Part shown: positions 12,888 to 25,262 of the stretch, one piece after another
How positions within the stretch are numbered: position 1 is the first letter of the stretch
Layout: each line of letters begins with the position of its first letter
Assembly: GCA_023653785.1 (NCBI GenBank)
Contig: JAMKCH010005405.1
Coordinates: 1 to 64,000, forward strand
Source: Ophioderma brevispina
Taxonomy: Eukaryota > Echinodermata > Ophiuroidea > Amphilepidida > Ophiodermatidae
DNA length: 64,000 nt
Reading direction: 5' to 3'
The notes under the pieces: model-generated
Database searches by the model: none
What the model was told of the DNA's origin: nothing
The model's input: only the letters and a program-made list of their open reading frames with translations
Made by a program: the position numbers and the translations under genes

Positions 12888-14664
12888 GTAATTGATAATA
12901 TACTACACTACACTATTACACTGAAACTTCAAAATACATGTAACATTTAATTACAGGCATCTAAAAACTCCCATGCCATCGATATCTAACAACCACTTTT
13001 ATTATTGATATGAAGATATCAGTATCACAGGCCCTAAATCAAAACATACAGCTGGATAATAATTCCCCGGGTCCTAAATAATAACCATTGCATACATATT
13101 GTTGTGAGGACTCGGATGGGTGACTTCATTGAACAATGTTGTCTACTGTCAGTTGTTATCCGGTGGGAGCATATCTGTAAGAAATTATATGCCATATGGG
13201 AGTTGAAGGGTCCATAGGTTGTTGTGGTGTGGCGAGGATGCATGACTGCAACAAAGCATTATCAGCTGATCGTGGCAAAGATGCACGAAAGTTGTAGTCC
13301 AGAAATGGCTGCCATTTAAAGGGGGAGTCCAGTATGCGAATGTATTCAAATATACCAACATGAACCCAAACTACAACCATTTTCTCTTTGAAAAAGAAAA
13401 ATTAATTTTTCTAATTTTTTGTGTGTGTGGTGGTTTTATGGTATTTTCAATATTTGCATAAAATAAACTTACTTTTATTGTCAAGTAAAATTCACATACA
13501 GTTTATGGTGTTAATTCACTCACCTAGCACACTGTTAGATCTGTTCTAAACATTCTTTGAACCAAAGAAAGTATGTGGTTGTGTTGACCACATGCTTTCA
13601 GAGTCTTGTTGGAATATTTTTCGTTATTGGACTCTCCCTTTCATAGATGTATTGAATAGATTCTTGCAAAAGTTAGACTATAATCACTCCCTGGTATTGT
13701 GCCACTAGCCTAGTTACTCAAGGGAGCGATTGTATTTGTGTCCTGCACCAATTACAGTGATGGTTTAATTAAAGTTTGAAAAGAGAATACTATATGTGGT
13801 TCTGCTTGAAGTAAAAGGAATAAGTACATATTAAACTCATAAAATTTGATATTGAAGTAATATTAAGGAGACCCATATTTTGATCTCATCCTCCTCCACA
13901 GTTGGTTATAATTGCAGCCTTCAGAGCTCATTTGTAGCTTGCCAAATATAAAGTTACATTTAGGGTAATGTTAAAGGATGTTACAAGGTACTAATTTCAA
14001 GTGGACTGCAAAATGCAATGGAAGAAATTAACTTTGTCAGCTGTTTTCTATCCTATCACAAGTAGGCAAAGTAACGCTTGTTTTTCTGCTTGTTAGTAAT
14101 GCTGATTACCTGAGCATAACGTGCCAATAACTTGACGCCAAGCGAAGCACGCCTCATATAGTAATGGCGTAAAATTGGAGATCTGCTAGCATTTGTCAAA
14201 TTGGAGTGATAGATTCAATGTGCGTAGGCTCTCAAGGACCCGGGGGAATTGTAGAGGAAATACAAATAAGTAAATGCGAGGCAACCGTGTCATAACCCCA
14301 GGACCGCGGTCATGCCCGGTTTGTTAGGGACTTTGGGAATGGCTACTGGGAGTCTGTGCTCGGGTTTCAAACCTCTAGCACATGTAAGTGACAAGCAATT
14401 CCACATTTTGATACCTTAGAGTTAGGAAGACCCATCTCGGCAGTGTCTGCAGCATCTTGCCTCTAAAGCGTAGTTATCCAGAGAAGCTGAGCTTTTTCTC
14501 TCTCGAAGGTGACTGACCATATTGACATGAATTGGATGATAATTAGGTTTTGCGTATGTATAATGTCGTCTCGTTGACAGGACCGAGATGTTTTTAAGCA
14601 ATCCCACATTGCACTGTGATTTTGAGGTTTAACATTGCTGCTGAGGTCATGTGATCCACACACA

Positions 14665-14807
14665 GCCTATACATGATAAAAAATCTAGGTTTTATGTTCC
14701 TTTATCATAGAAAATTTAAATACTCTGCAGATTTTGCCTATACATAATAAACTTATAGATTTCATGCTCCTTTATAATAAAACAAAATTAAGTACTGTCT
14801 TTAAGGG
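14665..14807. repeat. Two-copy tandem duplication, period about 71 bp
   Basis: Two diverged copies start GCCTATACAT at 14665 and 14736, each followed by ATAA-rich sequence, a TATAGATTTCATGYTCCTTTAT-like block and an AAATTAAGTACT-like end. A local duplication with no coding potential. Confidence 0.65.
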
Positions 14808-15570
14808 AACGTGTTGTCAATGTGGGTCCCATTAAGCCTTCTTGTATGTAAATGACCCCCCTTTTGATGACATTTTGGTGGGAGGCAGGTCACTTTTTCA
14901 AAATTTTCCAAAATTTGTTGGAAAATTAGACCAATTTCCTCAATTCTGGAGCCAAAATTTCCCAATTTGCAAAAATGTTCAGTTTTTAGGAAAAAAATTG
15001 AAACTTAATATGTTAAAATTTGGCCTTAAAACCTGCATCGCCTGTATAGCTATGTGTCCCATTATCAGTGAAATTTGGTATTGATCTATAGACTCTCAGA
15101 GGCACATCCCTGCTCGGTTCCTGCTAACCCCCCTCACTGCAGGCCTTGTGGCTCTTAGAATTCTAATGTACTTTTAACTTAAGTAGTGGTATGTGTATAA
15201 TATAGCAATGTTGCAATGATTTGTGGGATTGATTTAATCTACCCGCTGAACAGGACAGGACAGAATTATGTGCCTTTACATGGTTCTTGACATACATGAC
15301 ATTAAAAAAGGGGGAACCATCCTTTTGCCAGGTTTTGTCTTCAGAATTTTAATTTGGTCGTGTCTTCAATACATTGAGTCGTCATTAAAGCTGCATGATA
15401 TTCAGATGGTTGCGGTTCTCACGCAGGCTGGAATTAAAACAAGTTAAGACTAGGAGATGTAAAAAGCAAGGGTTTAGTAGGAGAAGGATAAATGCTTGTC
15501 AATGGCCCTAGTCTTGTACAAACTGAAAATCACAAGTTGAATTACCTGATTGTCTGAGAGCTTATTTCAG

Positions 15571-15696
15571 GGGTTTAGTGCAAAAGGCCCCATCTGCAAT
15601 AGCTGCCAGGTGTTAGATTTGGCAGGTATAATACTTAATAAGAACACAACTGACAAATGGCAGCTATTGCAGATGGGGCCTTCTTGCAGTAAACCC
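15571..15696. repeat. Fold-back (MITE-like) element, 126 bp
   Basis: The left arm GGGTTTAGTGCAAAAGGCCC with CATCTGCAATAGCTGCCA after it is repeated in reverse complement on the right (TGGCAGCTATTGCAGATG, then GGGCC and TGCAGTAAACCC). The arms are about 40 bp and the loop about 35 bp. It has no coding potential and would form a long hairpin if transcribed within the intron. Confidence 0.8.
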
Positions 15697-16165
15697 TCAA
15701 TTTATTCACTGACCTCAAAATTCATGATAGGATGAGTAAAAGCAACACCCAATTAGGGTAGGTGGCACATTTGCATGTTGGATGTCAGCTTTCTCATCAA
15801 TTAAATCTTGATCGAAATTACAAAATATGTACCCTGTATTTCTTAACAATCAGCAGAACGTGTTTGGCATGGCATTTTTAACCAAAGGAAAGACCACAAA
15901 TGGGATCAAAAATACATGTAGCAAATCTGATTAAGAGATTCAATCCAGTGACGTTAAGACCAAATATCAACAAAGTCCAAATTGTTTGGCAGCCTAGGCC
16001 AGGTTTTTAGTATAGAAAAGTGTCTGTGTAACACCCTAACAAATCCAATTGACACTGTAGGATAAAGAGAGTTTGCACCAAGGCAAATTGAAATCTAGGC
16101 ATGTTGTAAAATATATACAATCCCTTCATAACATGATGGTTAAATATTGGGCTTCAGAATCGGGC

Positions 16166-16497
16166 TCCTCCCAAATCCAGAAAAAAATATGGAAATATGG
16201 CACTAACTCTTTTGAATAAAAAAAAAGTAAAAGAGATACAGATTGGGAATGGTACTAGAGCAAAATCTTTTTTAAGTCCTGTCTGGGGATACAATTACAA
16301 AATTGAGTGAATTTCACTTTTAAGAATGCAGTCAAAAGTGGGCAATTTACCCATTTTGGGAAGGGAGGTTATATAATGTCAGACTGCACAACAGTCTAAT
16401 AACCTTACCCAAAATTAACCATACTTGTAGTCATTTTTAAAATACTATTTTGATGTCAAAATCTTTAGCACAAAAAAAGGGATGATAAAAAAAATAC

Positions 16498-16528
<31 letters not shown>

Positions 16529-16740
16529 TTTTTTATCAAGTTTGATGCTGGTCTCCTACGCAGTCTCTGTGACTCTGTATTTCATATAGGCATGAAAACA
16601 CAACTCAAAATACCTATTTTATGCCCCATATTTCAACTTAATTTTTCAGTTACTTGAACATAGGACTCATAATAGGAATAGGATCAGTACTATTTCCCCC
16701 TTGTATCTCTTTTTTAAGTATTTGTTTTATTCCAAGAATG
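16166..16740. repeat. Fold-back element with central A run, related to the 53.3-kb element
   Basis: The inner arms at about 16229-16262 (AGAGATACAGATTGGGAATG, then GTACTAG) and 16682-16712 are inverted copies. A run of 24 A followed by six T (16505-16534) lies near the centre. The left flank CTCCTCCCAAATCCAGAAAA and the block GGTCTCCTACGCAGTCT are shared with the element at 53327-53816, there partly inverted. It is therefore one family of non-autonomous fold-back elements. Confidence 0.6.
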
Positions 16741-19700
16741 TTGTGCCTGTATTTATTAGGAATCAAGAATATGGTGTTTTTAAAAGCTATCTTCATGTTC
16801 ATCAAGGATCAACTCTTACCATATTAGGATGAAAATTGTAATGGTTAATGATAGAACATTTAAGATAAAACTTTACAATTGTGACACTCATCTGTTTTAA
16901 AATTATCAAAAATTCTGTAAGTTGTAAATATAAACTTAAAACATATTGTTGTTTCTAGTAATAGCATTTGGTCCTGAGATATATCAGAACTCAAAAACTC
17001 AAATCAATGAGATGCAAGGGATTCGCCAGGAAATATTCACATCCGATGGTCCTCAAAGACTGACCATTAATACGCCATTGACCAGTGAGTCATAGGCTTG
17101 TACCCTCCTTGATATTCTCTGTCCCTACTTCAAAATTTCCATGTAGTGGACATTAACTCTTGCGATACTTACAAGGTTTTTGCATACAAAATATCATATT
17201 GATACCGATCTTTGCAAGCTATGGTGATATAAAACAATTGGTCTAGACTTACTGGTACCTCAGTAATTCTCCCTGCCATATCTATTTCACTAACTAGATA
17301 TTCTTCCTGGTTTGAAATAGAACAACAACAACAAAAGACATTTAAAAATCAATTTGAAACTTGATTTGCCTGGCATGGCCAGTGGGTTAAAAGCTTCGGG
17401 TCCACTAACTTATAGCTTATTTAGTGGCTACTCCCCCTCTGCGGCGAACAAATTATCTGCTTGACGTGCCTTGACACAGGTAAATTCAAAAGACTGGACG
17501 ACGGTAATTAAGTCATTTGAAGTCTTCACAGATTTAGTAATGTGACACTTATGCTCTGGCTGGCTATAGGCTAGGGAGTGACGATGAAGAAGCCACAGAA
17601 TTTGCATTATACATTGCCCAGAAGGGCTTGGAAATGAGTTTGAATTTCAAGTGGGAGGATTTTTAGTTAGGATGCTCCGTTTTATCAAAAAAATGTTCGA
17701 CTTACCATGTCTCTTGTCTTCTATAAAAAGAAGCAGGTTATCTTTGAAAAGTACTTAAGGCAATTTTAGCACAAGAAAGTTCTAAAGCGATCGAACTTAA
17801 GTATTAAATGCCGTAGTTATGGGCAAAGAGCGTTTGTATTCATATTATTTGCCGTACTGTAGAGGGGGCAGAGGTGGTCAATTGACTTTAAGTAGAAAGG
17901 ATCTTCTGGTATGCTAATATGTACCTGGTGAAGAAATGCTTGTCATCTTACACTGGTTCTCATCTGTCAAGAGGAAGAAATTGATAAACACTTCAAATTG
18001 TGCATAAGAACAAAAAAGTATACCCAGAACCACCTCTGCGTTTCATCTTTAAGGTATCGCAGACACACGAAGGAAGAAAAATGGGTGGCAATGACAAAAT
18101 GAGGTTGTTGAATGCAGACGAGAGAAAGCCCCTGGGAAATAATTAAGACAGCAAATAACAAGTCTGCTGGGGATTGAACACTCCTTACAGGTGGAACATA
18201 GAGACCAAAGGTGGCACTGTACAGCCTACTTGGGCCTGTCATGTGTTCTAGCACATCCAGGGATCCGAGAGCAGTGACGGCAAAGAAACTTAATACGAAC
18301 CGAGAAGTGCTCTTGCTAAAGGGAACGTGTTTGGATGTTAAAAGTTTCAAAAAGTGGAACATTCTTGTAAGCGGATATATTGTTGCCTACATGGTCGGAT
18401 TATCATAAAAAAACTGAAATGCTCCATAGCCGTGGTTAATACCAGACTTGATGTGATCCAAATGGTACCAGTTGTGGCTCTCTTCATGTACAAACACATT
18501 AATAACTTAAGCTGCCTCGCCCATAGTGTACACTCTACAACGGACCTTTAATGTTGGCAAAAAATTAATAATATTGAAAAGACTGCATCAAACTCCCTCC
18601 TGGCTTGAATTCACAATTTGACAAGGGTCTTTGTGAACAGCAACTACATCAAATGTGGAATCTCCTTATTAATGCGAGATGGAGTGGATATAATCTCCAG
18701 CAAATGAAATGTAAATCATGTGTATAGTAAGTTGAGCCTGTCCCCAAGGAGATACAAAGAGAAATATTAATAGCATCTTAAGCCAGTGTAGGAGAACATG
18801 AATGTCACTGTTGGAAACACGGAGGACAAAGCTGTTCATTCACCCACAATAAAAATGTTGAAATTTGCCGGAGCAAAATTGATAAGAGGTTTTATTTCAA
18901 TGGGTTTTTATTTCAAGGGTTTCAATGCCTAGAACGAGGGGCATTATTAGCATCCAAGGAAGTTCACAGTACTTGAGTATGATGATAAGCTATCAGATTA
19001 TGACAAGAATATTTTAAGGTTCTCTCGGCTGTTTACTTGTTACATCTCGGGTCAAGGAAGGTAAACACTGTGATGCTGATAACAAAAGAACCACACAAAG
19101 GTCGCAAGCATCCGGCCAAGAAAAGGTTGAATTCAAGTCTGTGTGAATACACTAGACTGCAACTTGGGCCCCGAACTTTGCAATTGAAGGCAAATAGATG
19201 TAATGCAGTCAGTGGGGAAATCAGCGGGATAGATACAAGTTGTGTCTGCAAGGGCTCATCGCTCATCCTTTTATTGGCTCTGCACCTTGGAGTGAGAGAC
19301 ACTCTTTTAATAAAATTGCCAGTCAATAGAGATACATGCTGGCAAAGTTGAGATTTTGACACAAAATAAATGACTGAATATAAAAGAAAAGATTGCACCC
19401 TGAAAAGGGGTAATTAGATAAAATCTGAGAGTGTAAGTACTGTACACCTGAAGGCAGAGATGGTTGTCATGGTAACTAAGATAGAAATGAAGAAATAGTT
19501 CCACTCTATGTATTTGGACTTCGGTGCATCAAGGCATCTATAGATCAAGTAACGTCCTCTATTTAAAATGTCTTTGAATAATATACAGACCTACAGAGGG
19601 TAATTGCACAGCACAGGTTTTGCAAAATTGCCTCAGGAAATGCTGAAACTATCCTGTCGGATGCCGATCACACGGGCGTAGTGATCACAGCCAAATCTTC

Positions 19701-20032
19701 TCGTGTTATTAGTTTTTAATCTGTGCATGGGGGTAGCAAGGTAGGATTCATTTTCCTTGAGTTGGTCCGGGTGCACTCAGAATTTGCAGACCCGTGATCT
19801 GATAACTCATTACCTATTTTGCCTGGTGTATGATGGGTAATTTTAGGCTAAGAGTCAGGATGGTTGTTAATAATGGCGAGTGCCGTTGTGGAATTGATAG
19901 TGACGGTGGATTTCCTGATTAGGAATAAAATCCTCACACGGCACAACAGGTCAGGTGAAAAGAAATTGCTTTTGGAATTTTCATTTTGGCGAGAGGAGCT
20001 GAAGCGCAGGTTTTGACGGAGAGGGTGCCGAT

Positions 20033-20046
20033 TGGGCAATTGCCCA
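20033..20046. other. 14-bp perfect palindrome in low-repeat intron block
   Basis: TGGGCAATTGCCCA is a perfect palindrome in the repeat-poor part of the intron (about 17.5-21.5 kb). It could be a dimeric protein-binding site. There is no direct evidence for function. Confidence 0.25.
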
Positions 20047-21860
20047 TCAGCGATAGAACAAAAGTATAGTAAGGAAAGACTAGGTCAAACAGTTATAACA
20101 AATCAAATTAGTGTGTGTCTTTGCGAATCACCTGAGTGCCGTACGGATGCCATGGCCTACGGGTTTTTTGTGACCTTTTGCGACTGTTGTATCACCTGTA
20201 TTTTGATTGCAGTGGAAAAGCCTTTCACACGCATAATGAATAGACATCAGGTATAATGTCGGGTAGGGATAATGTAACCATGGAAATAGGGCATTCATGT
20301 GTGTTGGACACAAGTACAACCCTATTTTACAGCGCTCTTGTGATTTCCTCTCAATTTGAATAAAAAAAGACAAAAAAGGCAAAGAGCATTGAAGAGCTGG
20401 GTGATAAAAAAGTAGAGCTTGATTTGCCCGTAGGAGTTGTTTATAGGTGAGAAAATTGTAAGCGACAGGGCCGTGTGTAGAAACAAGGCAGTGGCGATAT
20501 GAGATATCAGAGTAATAAACAAGCTGTTTGTGCATGTTCAACAGGCTTGGAGTCTATCCCATCATTTCCTGTGTAGTCGAGATACAAGGCAGAGATCAGA
20601 AAATGAAATAGGAACTGCGGCGTCTAAGTTCGTCTAAAATGAACATGCGAGTAGTACATCAAAGGTGTTGATGGTCATCAAGAAGAGTTAGATTTGATCT
20701 CTGCCTGTTCTTATACAATAAAGAGTGATTAGTTTTGCTTTTACAAGTGCATGTTTGCTATGTATTCTTGTTGAACAGGCGTTTGATGAGTAAAAGTTCC
20801 ATGCTGAGACGCAAAAAAAACTTGGAATTGGCTTATTCCGTAAGAAAACATGTTTTGCCAACACAACCTTCAAATTATGAAAAAGTCTGCCTTCTGTTTC
20901 GGAGGTTTACATAACTGGGTGAACCCAGCCGAGGGCCTCCCATCACCAAATTGCTACACTTTAACAGGTTTCATCAAACTCCAACACAAACAAGTACAAT
21001 TGTATTAGTTCTGCCCCGCTTGAATGCCAATTTCCGTTTGGCAATCCAATTCCATATGACAGCCCCTGTGCGAGCCATCCACTGGGCCAAACAGGCTAGT
21101 AAACATCAATATTATCCGCCAAACCCCGTCAAGCCTGTCAAAGCCCGGCTATCACCAGGAGACTTTCCCTCATTTTCAGCTGCGCAAGTGGCGTTCCAGG
21201 TCCCTCATATTCTCCATTTCCTTTCCCTTTCTGAACCAAATATTTTGATCGCTTCAGAAAGAAAGTTGATTGCATTATACATTGTGACGTGCTTGCAACG
21301 CATTTATCAAATTTTCAACAACAAAAAAAGAACCTCATTTGAGGTTTGAGATTTGACTCCTTTCACAAATCAGGATGGCTTCTCTTAATATGCTACATGG
21401 GATGACCAGTTTGATACAACAGAATAAGGGAGGCAGTGTGAGGGTTCTCCAGGCCATTTAACATGGATTCCCTGGTGGTGGAAAAGTGTCAGCTAAGTAA
21501 ATGTCGCAGGCCTCAACCCGTCATGGGTTTGTTTGAATTGTCTCTTTTTGAATTGCCTTTGAATTTCCCTTAGGATCAGTGTAAATTACAGAGGGGCAGG
21601 AACGCAATTATGGTGTGAATTTAGTTAGCGTTGCCCCCTGATCCTCCTTTCAAAGAGTAAATGATGCATGACACTTCTAATGTTATCCAACAAATTTGAT
21701 TTTCAGCATGAACTTGGCAAGAAAGAGTATGCTTCGAATCGCTGTTTGAAAGCTTATTCGTGATATTAAACTTTGCGAGACAATTCAAGTAATGATAAAA
21801 GGTTGAAAGCATAGCAATCAGATTTATAAAAAGAATTGAAATTATCAAATCATCCACATG

Positions 21861-21910
21861 CACCACATACACAAACACACAAACACACACGCATAAACAC
21901 ACACACAAAT
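21861..21910. repeat. AC-rich microsatellite
   Basis: Imperfect CA dinucleotide repeat with ACAAACAC and ATAAACAC interruptions. Confidence 0.85.
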
Positions 21911-22644
21911 GTGTGCTGAAGTTGATTTCATTGTTTATTTGAATCCATGGAGATGGACAAGTTGGGAATATGTTTACATTCTTGAAATTGTATCTATATT
22001 AAGATCAAGTTTGACTGGTAATTGAGAATGGAATCTTGGTTTAAAAGGTTCTAGAAAAAATTGAGGCCAAACTAGCGCCCAGAATCTGTTTTGTCTCTTG
22101 AGAAATTCTAGAGCTTTCTCTTTGTGAAAGCATCTAGTAAAATGTCTCAATACAATTTATTACTATACATATTCCTTTCTTAAGCTGCAATCTAAACCAA
22201 GCCACAATGTCTGGCCTGCTCGGAGCATCATACCAATTTTCCATTTCCTTTCATCCGCCATCGTACACTCTCTCTCTCAACTGTATCCTTTTCTTAATTT
22301 GACCAAATCATAGTGTCCCAGCACCCATCACTTCTGTCAAGTGTGCTCATTAGCCTGGCGACTTGACTCGTGGATGCTTGAAAGTTTCTTACTCGGGTAA
22401 TGGCCTAGTCGATCCTTCCAAGGTCTATACCATGAATTTTTCATCAACATTTTGATGGATAAAAGCACTTGTTATCGTATCTAGGCTTGCATAAATTATT
22501 CCTGAACGAAATATCAGCTGTGTTTCCTTTGTTGATATTTCATGAGGTAACATAATACAACTAAAACTAAACCATGTGACAACCCCAGAAAAAAAAAGAT
22601 CTGTTTTTACAAGTGTTCCTTTTTGTTTCATTGTCTCATCACAG

Positions 22645-22707
22645 GTCGATCCAAATAGCATAGCAGGTGAAGACGGGAGAACAAAAGAAGGCGATCAAAT
22701 CCTGCAG
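22645..22707 (+). CDS. PDZRN3/4-family exon: middle of PDZ2
   Basis: A 63-nt exon with acceptor TCATCACAG and donor CAG|GTAAGC, in phase 0 at both ends. It codes VDPNSIAGEDGRTKEGDQIL plus Q, matching the PDZ2 segment EVDPNSIAAKDGRIREGDRI-Q of vertebrate PDZRN3/4. It covers the alpha-A helix (PNSIA) and the GD-x-I-L strand that leads into the ligand groove. Phase and length agree with the next exon (INGEDV), so this junction is secure. Nothing unusual is seen in it. Confidence 0.95.
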
Positions 22708-24668
22708 GTAAGCCGACATTAGCTGAACACACCATACAAAATGCAAATTTTGCTTCGCAAAACTACCCACGTACAGCAAGCTTCCCTCGTGAAAATTCCG
22801 AAATTTCAGCAGGCAAGAATTAATACATTGTCAGTGGCCTTTTGATATCAGACTGGCAACAGGCAACCAAATCTGCTTGAGAAAAATGTCAAATGTTTCA
22901 AACTTCATAGTAATGTTGTAAACCCTGCTGAATTTGTAGCACTCAAGGTGGTGCGGAAATAACAGAAAGGTTATCTTGAAAGACCTAACCATTTGTATCA
23001 AAACTATTTTGAGAACACAATGCCTGATTTTCATCTCTGTGCCACAGTTCATAGGATTTCACATGCATGTGGGTTTATAAGTTCCTTGTTTGCATTCTGG
23101 GAACCACAAATTGACCCAAATTTGTTTTTCAATACACAAATGTGTATTGATCAACCAACTGCCCCATATATGGAGACTAAGCAAGTTTTAAGCACAGCTT
23201 TGCATAGAAGCGGTTAATATTAGTACAAGTTTCACTTAAATCCCTCTACAAACCAAGGGGACTTAGTCGATACATGGACTCTCATGCAAATTCTGCTCGG
23301 CAAGCTTCGCTGCAAATCCTGGCGCGTGCTTGTTGATACTGTTTGTGAAATTCGGCACAAGTGTGCAGGTGGGTGCGGAACATGCTATATCGCCCGCTGA
23401 TCAAACCCCGGGGGATTCCACTCAGAAAGCTTTGTGAGGCCCTTACGCACGTCCCTATTCATATTGCATAAGGTGTTAGGAGGATTGAGCCAGGTCTAAT
23501 TCAGGACTAGCAAAGTTTTTCATCTCTCCTTCATCTGTATTTCTTGTGTGTGTTATAAAAAGGATGCATGCATTATGGCTCTCAAAGAACTTTTGCTGAC
23601 AAGCAAGCGAGTTTGATTTCCCATAGATTATGGTGGCATAACATTAAGGTATCTGGTTATAATGGGAAATGGAACTTGAACTCACCATGCTAGGCACCCT
23701 AGCAAACAACCCAATAATGAGATGAGAAACATGATGCGGCCCAATACAGGAATGTAAACATGATGTTTGGCTTTCTGAATTGACAAAAAGAGAATTAGCC
23801 TAGTTTCAAGACACGGGAAAAATCGAATCATTGCTCTGGCTGCATAGGATTCAATATCTACTCTTGGGTATCATAGTGGGAGATATAAGTGCATTTCCAA
23901 CAACAAAAAACTTGAATCATCTACAAACTTTTGACATTGCAATCTTTTTTAGAAAGAAAAAAAATACTCTGCCTGATATTCTTGAAGGGAGTGTAACTTG
24001 AAAACCAGGTTTAAACAGGTTAAACAGGTTTAAACCAGGGTTAGTCCTTTATGAATAGACCCTTTTTCTTTCAACATACTCTGAAAGTGTAATATAATAC
24101 CATAGGTGAGAAATCCCCATGAATGGGCTACTGCAGTCCGTTCACAAAGATCTAACCCCAGTTTCAAGGTGTATCAAGAGATTTCGAGGCATCTATATTT
24201 TCTGTCATATGTAGTGGTTTCATATAGATTAGACACTCAATAGATTTCTTACCTTTAAATTGGCTACAGAAATGTCTGAAAAGTGAAAACAAAAGGTGAT
24301 TTTTATATGCTTATATTTCAATATAAACCATAGGCTGAATTTCCTATTTGCTCCTATAAGAAATTAGAAATTTCACATTTTTTGTACCAAAGAAATAATT
24401 CTCAGCTTAATCTTTTCAGATGAGGTTATTTTTGATAGAAAGCTTTGATCAGTGCAAAAACCAGAATTTTCACATTTTTTAGGAACACCCCTTATGTGAA
24501 ATCTCTCGTTGCACCTTTAAATCTGGGTTCAAATTTACACTCCCTTTGAAAATACCATCCTCTGGCTTAGACTGGGTCTTAAGTAATTGTGTTTCTTGAA
24601 TCAAACTCTAATAAACATGTTGCATTTCATATTCATTATTTTAATTTTTAATATTTGTGATTTTTTAG
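22708..24668 (+). other. Intron within PDZ2 (about 2.0 kb)
   Basis: Bounded by consensus splice sites. The 3' third is occupied by a fold-back element (23971-24560) related to the one at 44609-44893. The rest shows no gene or clear repeat. Confidence 0.8.
23971..24560. repeat. Fold-back element, diverged relative of the 44.6-kb element
   Basis: The left end GCCTGATATTCTTGAAGGGA, then GTGTAACTT...GGTTTAAACCAGGGTTAGTC, and the right end CTGGGTTCAAATTTACACTC, then CCTTTGAAAATACCATCC, are inverted versions of each other. Both match the arms of 44609-44893. This copy is longer (590 bp) with an unrelated A+T-rich centre, and its left arm contains a local triplication of a CAGGTTTAAA-type unit (24004-24042). 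Confidence 0.65.
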
Positions 24669-24764
24669 ATCAATGGTGAAGATGTACATAATAAGGACCA
24701 AGCTCTGGAACTATTTGGCCAACATGCTGAAACAACGATGCTAGTGTGTAGGCCACAACTAAGG
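24669..24764 (+). CDS. PDZRN3/4-family exon: end of PDZ2
   Basis: A 96-nt exon with acceptor TTTTTTAG and donor AGG|GTAAGT, in phase 0 at both ends. It codes INGEDVHNKDQALELFGQ, then HAETTMLVCRPQLR. This is the final loop, alpha-B helix and last strand of PDZ2, matching INGEDVQNREEAVALL and VARPE-Q in PDZRN4. The residue at the alpha-B start that usually sets ligand class is K-D-Q here against R-E-E in vertebrates. The join to the next exon (LEDCLYDERN) matches the vertebrate LDEGWLEDERN segment. Confidence 0.95.
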
Positions 24765-25144
24765 GTAAGTAAATTTAAAAGATGTTTCTAAAGAAGGTCA
24801 ACTTTTACAAGAACACTTCAAAAGAGAACTTGTTTGTTCATTTAATGTTTTTTTTCCAATAGGGATTAGGTAGAGCGTACTCTCATGTTTTGATTTGTTG
24901 ATGGTTATAAATTACCAATATTACTCTATTATCAAAGCAAAATTTAGTTATGTAATTTTGAAGTGATCTTACACAATAAATTAAGTTCAAATCGTATTCC
25001 ATTGTACACTTGCTCTTGAAACTTGATAATTGAATTTGCAATTCTGAGAAAACTTGCAGCATTATGTTTATCTTTCACACCTTGGATTGTGTTAAAGAGT
25101 TCAATTTTAAATCAGATTAAATTGAAGACATTTGATAGACCCAG

Positions 25145-25262
25145 TTAAAGGTTGACTCATAGATTTTCCAAGGATGGCGCCATCAGTTTTCTAACAAATC
25201 ATGTTTTTTGCATGTACATAATGCTTGTCCAAATACTAACTACTGTGTGAAACAGCCAAGCT
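25145..25262. repeat. Half-copy of the 33.3-kb fold-back family
   Basis: TAAAGGTTGACTCATAGATTTTCC then GGATGGCGCCATCAGTTTTCTAACAAATCATG matches the reverse complement of the right half of 33286-33481, including TTTTTTGCATRTACATAATG. A second inverted arm is not evident here, so this looks like a truncated copy. Confidence 0.6.

Larger units (their letters stand above)
12888..22644 (+). other. Intron within PDZ2 (about 9.8 kb)
   Basis: The intron lies between two recognised PDZ2 exons. Contents: a tandem duplication at 14665-14807, a fold-back at 15571-15696, a larger fold-back with a 24-A run at 16166-16740, and an AC-rich microsatellite at 21861-21910. From about 17.5 to 21.5 kb I see little repeat structure and less extreme A+T than the surroundings, with one 14-bp perfect palindrome (20033-20046, TGGGCAATTGCCCA). 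This block could hold enhancers but I see no exon in it. The minus-strand open frame at 17967-18362 has no recognisable domain and is not called. Confidence 0.65.

Noticed and set aside
17967..18362. Minus-strand open frame (131 codons) in the PDZ2 intron
   Set aside because: No family motif, no supporting splice pattern, and no similar neighbouring exon. It is listed only as part of the repeat-poor block.
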